Shown piece by piece: positions 58,745 through 64,000 of a stretch of DNA of 64,000 nt (the stretch's first letter is position 1; the number at the start of each line of letters is the position of its first letter). The stretch spans positions 377,335,597 to 377,399,596 of the forward strand of contig OY856186.1 in assembly GCA_963693315.1 (NCBI GenBank). Reading direction: 5' to 3'. Source of the stretch: Diogma glabrata (Eukaryota; Arthropoda; Insecta; Diptera; Cylindrotomidae). Below the pieces are notes generated by a model. The model was given only the letters and a program-made list of their open reading frames with translations. It was not told the DNA's origin and did not search any database. Both the position numbers and the translations under genes were made by a program.

Positions 58745-59042
58745 TTTTTCTTTGATTCGTTCTTCTTAAATTAATTCCAAAATTTCTTCTTAAAATAAAT
58801 ACAAAATAATTTAGATCAAAGTCAACTGACTATAAAAATATTTACAATCCTTAGAACTAAAAGTTTCTAAATTATCACTAATATAAACTATATTTATATA
58901 TAAAAAAAAAACCAACTAAACTAAACTAAATCTTATGGTTATTAGTATTTTTATAATGCACTCGTATTTTATTAATTAAAAAAATTATTTTCCGATAAGA
59001 AAAGAATACGTCAATTCGATTTGAAAATCGTAGCCGACTGTG
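58745..59042 (-). promoter_or_regulatory. LINE-C 5' leader and presumed internal promoter
   Basis: About 300 bp between ORF1 and the element start. The first bases, CACAGTCGG, resemble the initiator (TCAGT-like) used by internal promoters of insect I/jockey elements. The function is inferred from position. Confidence 0.4.
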
Positions 59043-59052
59043 ACATCCCTTG

Positions 59053-59055
<3 letters not shown>
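59043..59055. repeat. LINE-C target word, second copy (junction between the two LINEs)
   Basis: ACATCCCTTGCAT sits between the 5' end of copy 1 and the poly(A) tail of copy 2. It serves as right duplication of copy 1 and left duplication of copy 2. Confidence 0.88.
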
Positions 59056-59086
<31 letters not shown>

Positions 59087-59366
59087 TTATGGCTTAGCTC
59101 CTTCATTGGAGCCATATCGCCGATCAATTGCAATTTACAAATTAATTACAAATTTATAAAAATACATAAATAGAAAAATACATAAAATGTGAATCTCCAA
59201 AAAAATAAATAAATAATACGTAAAAATAATAATTAATATGAATCACAAAAGGATATACCAAAAAGAAAGAAGCATAGTAAAATGTTAAAAAATTTCTTTT
59301 CAACATAAATAAAACTTGTCCATTCACACAAATTCTCATTCTTAGATCGACTCATTCACACCACTT

Positions 59367-62300
59367 TCACACTTCTATTCCACTCATTCTGATAAACTCA
59401 TACACATCTTTAATTCCCATTCTATCTAATTTTAAGATTTCATTCAATCGTCTTCCACTCAAGAGGGTATTGAATTGCGATCTGATCTGGTCGTACTTAG
59501 GGCACACCAGAATCAAATGCTCAATATCCTCCACCACACAACATCTTTCACACAAATTATTTCCATTCAGACGACGTTTGAACAAGCATTCCTTCCAATT
59601 GCCATGGTTCATTCGTATCCTTTCAATCGTTCTTATCATTCTAGTACTTCCCTTGAGGCCCTTATAATAAGGTTTTCTCAAAGGAATACTCACTAGCTCT
59701 CTGTACTTTTGGCCTTTCACTTGACTTTTACTCTCATATTCACACTCCCATTTATGCCAGATCCTTTGCTGAAACATCCTAAGTACATCCCTTGCATCCT
59801 TCCTTTCATACACAATGGCTTGCTCATTCATGCTTCCCCTTTTCGCTAACGTATCGGCCCTTTCATTCCCAGTGATCAGACAATGCGATGGTATCCATTG
59901 AATGGACACCTCACACTGATTTCCTTTCACTAGCCCATATATCATGTCCACATACACATTGCCTTGGCTACCACCTCCATTTTGTAGCAAGATCATTCCA
60001 CTCTTGGAATCGGAGAATATTACTATCCTCCTTTTCCTCTCATTTATTCCCAACTTGATACCTTCATACATCCCAATCAACTCAGCATTCATTATACAGA
60101 TGCTGTTTTCCAGTTTCACAGAACTCTCATAGTCAATCACAGGCCCGAACACTCCAATTCCACATCCATATTCATTTACACTAGCATCTGTATAAACAGC
60201 GAAATATGCATGATACGTCATTTTCACACTCAACCACAGTCTTTTAACTATGGTTTCATTCATTTCATTCTTACTAAGTTTCCCAAATTCCAAACACACT
60301 ACAAGGTTAGCAGGCTTCACCCCCCGGCCAATGTTTCCAATTGAAGAAAACTCGTTTAAGTTTTCGCTCAAAATGGAGGCCTTATAGGTTTTCTTAAAAG
60401 GGGGTTGACTCTGTAACCTTGTCAACATTTCCTCAATTAGTTGATTTTGGTTCGTCTTCATTCTCACTATCTCACGTACTGTGATCCACTCTCTCTTAAA
60501 ATCAAGAGGTGAATCACCAACTTCCGAATAAAGACAGTGGATTGGAGTCGAATTTATCGCCCCCAATACCACTCTCACACATTCATTCTCGACTTTCATC
60601 AACTTACGAAAACCAACTACAGAACCATCACCATACACTCCTATTCCATACGCAACTTTTGTGGAAACTAAAGCCTTTCGTAACATGTCAGTCACACCAG
60701 GGTGAGCTCCCCATTTCGGTTTGCTCACTCTTTTGATCACATTCAATCTCTTCTTGCACTCATCGGCCAGAAACTCCATGTGTTTCTTAAAGTTCATGTG
60801 CCGATCGATCCAAATACCCAAATACTTAACTACATTCACTTGTTCAATTCTATCATTCTCCACTCTAATATCTAACACTCTTTGTGGTCCCATTCGAAAT
60901 TTCATACAATTACATTTGCTCACATTCACTCTAAGGTTTAAGCTCTTAAGCTTCAGCACAACCTGATTTACACCATACTGTGCTCGCTGAATCGCTTCGT
61001 CAGGAGATCTACCTTTCGCAACGATAACGATATCATCTGCAAACTGCAGGATGATTAGATCGCTATCGCTGATCTGGTGTATCTCCCGCGTATAAAGATT
61101 GAAGAGAGTCGGTGAAATTTTGCTACCTTGCGGCAGTCCTAAATTCACCTCCTCACTCAATCTAAAAGTTTTCCCATTCAAAACTATTCTCCTTTCACTA
61201 ATAAACGCATATATCCATTCAATCCATTTCTTCGGAAACCCCAAGTCTGTAAGAACTTGGCTCAACTTCCTCGGAACCACATAGTCATAAGCCCTCTGAA
61301 CATCCAAAAATACCGCTACAATCTTTCTGTTATCCTTTCTCACTTCCCATACAAACTTTTCCACACACTCTACTGCAGAGTGGTTCTTTCTGAAACCATA
61401 CGTAGTTTCTGGCAACAAGTTATTCTCATTCACAAATCTATCAATCCTTCCTTTCAGCATACCATTCACCAATTTCATCAAAACATTCAACATATATATA
61501 CCCCTATAACTTGATGCCAATTCAGGATCTTTGTCCTTCTTAAGTATTGGAACCACTCTGCTTTCTTTCCATTTATCTGGTATTTCGTTTTCCATCCATG
61601 CATTATTGAGCACAGAAAACAAATTTTGTTTTGCTTCCGTGCCCAATTTCTGAATCATTCTATAACTCACTCTGTTTGTTCCTGGGGTAGTAGACTTAGA
61701 GTTGTCTAATACCTCCATGAACTCACTCCATTCAAAAGGGCCACTCATATCATCACTTTCACATCCATGATCATTCTGGAGAATCTCATTCAAGCTGTTA
61801 TCCACGTTACCCATCATTCTTATAAATTCAATCCCTTTTTCACGGTCATCCAACACCACATTCCTTCCACCAACTTTCATTCCTCTCACTCTATTGAACT
61901 TTTGCCATACATCCCGTGTAGTCGTCCTATGTGTCATTTCTGACACATAATTACGCCAACACTTCCTTTTCGCACTACGAATGGCCTTCTTTAACTTTGC
62001 TGTCATTCTAGACAGAGTTATTCTGTTTTCGGTGCAAATGCACCGGTTAAAATTGCGTAAAGCCATCCGTTTCTTTTCATACCAGTACTGGATCTCATTA
62101 TTCCACCAAGCTTTCACTCGAATATCTTTCATATCAACCGTTTTGACGCATATTTCGTTCATTCTCTCTATTTCACACTCAAGTTGTTCCGCGTTAACGA
62201 AATCATTCACAGTGAGAATCTCATCCATTCGTTCCACCCATTTCTTTTCATTCATTAATTCCCTTTTATCCCGATAGAGCCTGTTATCTCTTACATTCAT

Positions 62301-62975
62301 TTCGATCATATAATGATCTCCACCCAAATTCTCTTCACTAACATTCCAAGTGATCTCGGTAGCCAGGTCAATCGACACCAAAGAGATATCGATTGCACTA
62401 GCTATTCCACCCACTCTCGCTAACCTAGTTGGTCTACCATCATTCAGATTAACCATTTCGCTATTCTGAATCAGGTCACTCAACCGGGTCCCTCTCGCAC
62501 AGTTTCTCATACATCCCCACATTCGCGCATGCGCATTCATATCTCCACCCATTATAAGATCACTTTTTCCTCTTGCCCATTCAAACAAACAATCAAGATC
62601 TCTCAAGGCACATTCTCTCTCTTCTGCATTCACAGCTGGGGGTACATACACACTCACAAGTAATAGATTTCTGTCCAAATTTTCTGTTTGTGCAGCAATA
62701 GCTTCCATAAACACAAAATTAGGCAAAAGAACACTGCGCAGTCGAATACTGGTTTTAGCTAGTATAGCAACTCCACCATACCCGTCACCTCTCGGTTTAG
62801 ACAGAAATCTATAACCAGTCATTCTAAACGTCTTATTTGCACGCTCCCATGTTTCACTTACAAGCACTACATCCAAACTGGTATTTGCCAGATAGTTCTG
62901 CAGCATATCACGCTTAGCGTAAATGCTTTGAGAATTTATCTGGCCAATACTTAATCTTTCATTCGATCTACTCAT
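59367..62975 (-). CDS. LINE-C copy 2 ORF2: endonuclease, reverse transcriptase, RNase H
   Basis: Intact 1202-codon frame. Endonuclease (about residues 8-225): IGQINSQSIYAKRDML, VVLVSETWERA, LIMGGDMNAHARMWGC, GGDHYMIEM. Reverse transcriptase (about 430-730): RVVPILKKDKDPELASSYRG, YGFRKNHSAVECVE, VFLDVQRAYDYV, NLGLPQGSKISPTLFNLY and catalytic LQFADDIVIVAKG. RNase H (about 910-1055): AVYTDASVNEYGCGIG, IMNAELIGMYEG, VIFSDSKSGM and IPSHCLITGNERADTLAKRG, with the expected D-E-D-D residues. The C-terminal Cys/His motif CERCCVV..HLILVC is at about 1142-1158. An RNase H after RT points to the I/Outcast/Loa side of the LINE tree. All catalytic motifs are intact, so the copy could be active. Confidence 0.93.
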   Translation of the reverse strand: MSRSNERLSIGQINSQSIYAKRDMLQNYLANTSLDVVLVSETWERANKTFRMTGYRFLSKPRGDGYGGVAILAKTSIRLRSVLLPNFVFMEAIAAQTENLDRNLLLVSVYVPPAVNAEERECALRDLDCLFEWARGKSDLIMGGDMNAHARMWGCMRNCARGTRLSDLIQNSEMVNLNDGRPTRLARVGGIASAIDISLVSIDLATEITWNVSEENLGGDHYMIEMNVRDNRLYRDKRELMNEKKWVERMDEILTVNDFVNAEQLECEIERMNEICVKTVDMKDIRVKAWWNNEIQYWYEKKRMALRNFNRCICTENRITLSRMTAKLKKAIRSAKRKCWRNYVSEMTHRTTTRDVWQKFNRVRGMKVGGRNVVLDDREKGIEFIRMMGNVDNSLNEILQNDHGCESDDMSGPFEWSEFMEVLDNSKSTTPGTNRVSYRMIQKLGTEAKQNLFSVLNNAWMENEIPDKWKESRVVPILKKDKDPELASSYRGIYMLNVLMKLVNGMLKGRIDRFVNENNLLPETTYGFRKNHSAVECVEKFVWEVRKDNRKIVAVFLDVQRAYDYVVPRKLSQVLTDLGFPKKWIEWIYAFISERRIVLNGKTFRLSEEVNLGLPQGSKISPTLFNLYTREIHQISDSDLIILQFADDIVIVAKGRSPDEAIQRAQYGVNQVVLKLKSLNLRVNVSKCNCMKFRMGPQRVLDIRVENDRIEQVNVVKYLGIWIDRHMNFKKHMEFLADECKKRLNVIKRVSKPKWGAHPGVTDMLRKALVSTKVAYGIGVYGDGSVVGFRKLMKVENECVRVVLGAINSTPIHCLYSEVGDSPLDFKREWITVREIVRMKTNQNQLIEEMLTRLQSQPPFKKTYKASILSENLNEFSSIGNIGRGVKPANLVVCLEFGKLSKNEMNETIVKRLWLSVKMTYHAYFAVYTDASVNEYGCGIGVFGPVIDYESSVKLENSICIMNAELIGMYEGIKLGINERKRRIVIFSDSKSGMILLQNGGGSQGNVYVDMIYGLVKGNQCEVSIQWIPSHCLITGNERADTLAKRGSMNEQAIVYERKDARDVLRMFQQRIWHKWECEYESKSQVKGQKYRELVSIPLRKPYYKGLKGSTRMIRTIERIRMNHGNWKECLFKRRLNGNNLCERCCVVEDIEHLILVCPKYDQIRSQFNTLLSGRRLNEILKLDRMGIKDVYEFIRMSGIEV

Positions 62976-63144
62976 TTATTTCTCCATTTATTCACTCATT
63001 CACTGGAATCGTGCCTACAAGTTTATTTAATATGAAAAAAGTATTTATAACGAAAGCAAATATCTTGTATCCTATAATTCTAATAGTTGGTAATAGTAAA
63101 TACCAATAAACCAGAACTATAGGGGCAAAAGGCATAATAGCAGT

Positions 63145-64000
63145 TTACTCAACTACCATATCTAGGGTTTCCCCTAGAATTGCCCTTTCCGCTTCATTTA
63201 AATATATCCTTTTGGAAAAGGTTTTGGTATTAGGTTTATCTAAATTATTGCTAGCTAAATTAGTTTGACTGTTTAATTGTATTTGTTTATTTTCATTAGT
63301 ATTTGTGTTGACTTGTTGCTGTGATGTTGTTGAATTACATGTTTTTGGTTTTGATGATAATACCGTTGGAGTTTCTTTAATAATTGGTTTTGAAGTTTGT
63401 TGTTGTGTTGGTTGTTCTGACTGAATGATTGGTTTCGATAGCATGTTTTGTTCTTGATGTACATTTATTGTTTTTTTATTTAACTGATTTTGTTCTTGTT
63501 GTTTAAGTGTAAGTAGTTGTTGTTGTACTAATTTACCTGAAGTAGTATTTTGTTTTAAATCTGAATTTTTTTGTTGATGATTTATTATCTGCGGCTCCCT
63601 TAAGCATTCGGCGTATTGATTTGTTCTATTTGTATATAAATTTGGTTGTGATTTTAAATAGATCTCTCTAGCCCGATGGTAAGTTACCCGTTCGCTGGTT
63701 CTGATGCAAGCAATAGCTTTCTCTCTATGAAAGACAGGACACTCTCTGCTACTACTCATATGCTCACCTGGACAATTTACACATTTAATTTTAACGCACT
63801 GCTCTGCATGTGCCTCTGCCTCTGCTTCAGCACATTTACCACAAATAGCATTCCTATTACATCGCATTTTCGAATGACCAAATCTTTGACAATTGAAACA
63901 CCTAAGCGGGTTCGGAACGTACATCCTTACTTCGACGTTTAGAAATGCCACTCTAATTTCTTTTGGACGGTTAATTGTGCCAAAAGTCAAAATGTGCATT
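63145..64000 (-). CDS. LINE-C copy 2 ORF1, partial (N-terminus beyond window)
   Basis: The last roughly 285 codons of the same ORF1 as at 57323-58744, including the three zinc knuckles and the Gln/Asn-rich tail. Open to the window edge; no difference in length from copy 1 in the visible part. Confidence 0.9.
   Translation of the reverse strand, partial: MHILTFGTINRPKEIRVAFLNVEVRMYVPNPLRCFNCQRFGHSKMRCNRNAICGKCAEAEAEAHAEQCVKIKCVNCPGEHMSSSRECPVFHREKAIACIRTSERVTYHRAREIYLKSQPNLYTNRTNQYAECLREPQIINHQQKNSDLKQNTTSGKLVQQQLLTLKQQEQNQLNKKTINVHQEQNMLSKPIIQSEQPTQQQTSKPIIKETPTVLSSKPKTCNSTTSQQQVNTNTNENKQIQLNSQTNLASNNLDKPNTKTFSKRIYLNEAERAILGETLDMVVE

Larger units (their letters stand above)
53240..59042 (-). 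mobile_element. LINE-C copy 1 (I-like, with RNase H), full length
   Basis: Reverse-strand LINE of 5803 bp. The poly(A) tail is seen as 25 T at 53240-53264; the 3' UTR is short. ORF2, ORF1 and a 5' leader of about 300 bp follow, ending at CACAGTCGGCTACG on the element strand. It is flanked by 13-bp direct repeats ACATCCCTTGCAT. Copy 2 follows immediately in the same orientation and differs at very few positions. Confidence 0.92.
59056..64000 (-). mobile_element. LINE-C copy 2, runs off the window
   Basis: Head-to-tail with copy 1 in the same orientation. Poly(A) tail of 29 T at 59056-59084. Intact ORF2; the ORF1 start lies beyond the window edge. Sequence is almost identical to copy 1. Confidence 0.92.

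Overview
This is a eukaryotic, almost certainly insect, window. It is strongly AT-rich and has no intact host gene, rRNA or functional tRNA that I can recognise. It is dense with transposable elements, many nested inside one another: non-LTR retrotransposons with an AP-endonuclease plus reverse transcriptase, a BEL/Pao LTR retrotransposon, hAT and PIF/Harbinger-type DNA elements, fold-back repeats and long internally repetitive repeats. Nothing in the sequence names the species.

Layout. 1080-7444 is a hAT element with 8-bp target duplications; its broken BED-finger transposase is split by a reverse-strand LINE (family A, 2991-6652) with an intact 1007-codon ORF. 7571-9237 is a motif-rich element bounded by short inverted repeats. 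12426-14381 is a fold-back element holding a hAT end and a LINE-A fragment. 16980-28129 carries a decayed transposase-like gene split by a 10.4-kb BEL/Pao element (17530-27956, 5-bp duplication ATGAC). The 5' end of that BEL element is anomalous: LTR, decayed primer site, partial LTR, primer site. 28130-33690 is mostly featureless apart from a 0.3-kb tandem duplication and a tRNA-Lys-like primer-binding site.

The right half (34005 to at least 53239) is one large inverted repeat. Its arms are of near-identical sequence (about 3.6 kb of shared material each) around a 9.5-kb spacer. The arms consist of repeat modules, a small inverted-repeat element, a tRNA-Ser-like segment and a TA tract expanded to about 200 bp in one arm only. 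The spacer holds a Harbinger-like MITE, an RTE-like LINE scrap, two related LINEs (family B) in opposite orientation and an ORF-less deletion derivative of LINE-A. The right arm also contains a 2.3-kb insert absent from the left arm. At its outer edge sit two nearly identical I-like LINEs (family C) in tandem. The same 13-bp target word lies at the outer edge of the first copy and at the junction between the two, and the left arm preserves the empty site.

Functionally, most reading frames here belong to self-mobilising elements. Those that look potentially competent are the LINE-A ORF, LINE-B2 ORF1, and LINE-C copy 2 ORF2 with the ORF1 of copy 1. The most unusual structures are the large module-built palindrome, the tandem LINE-C insertion with its empty site, and the doubled LTR-primer-site arrangement of the BEL element.
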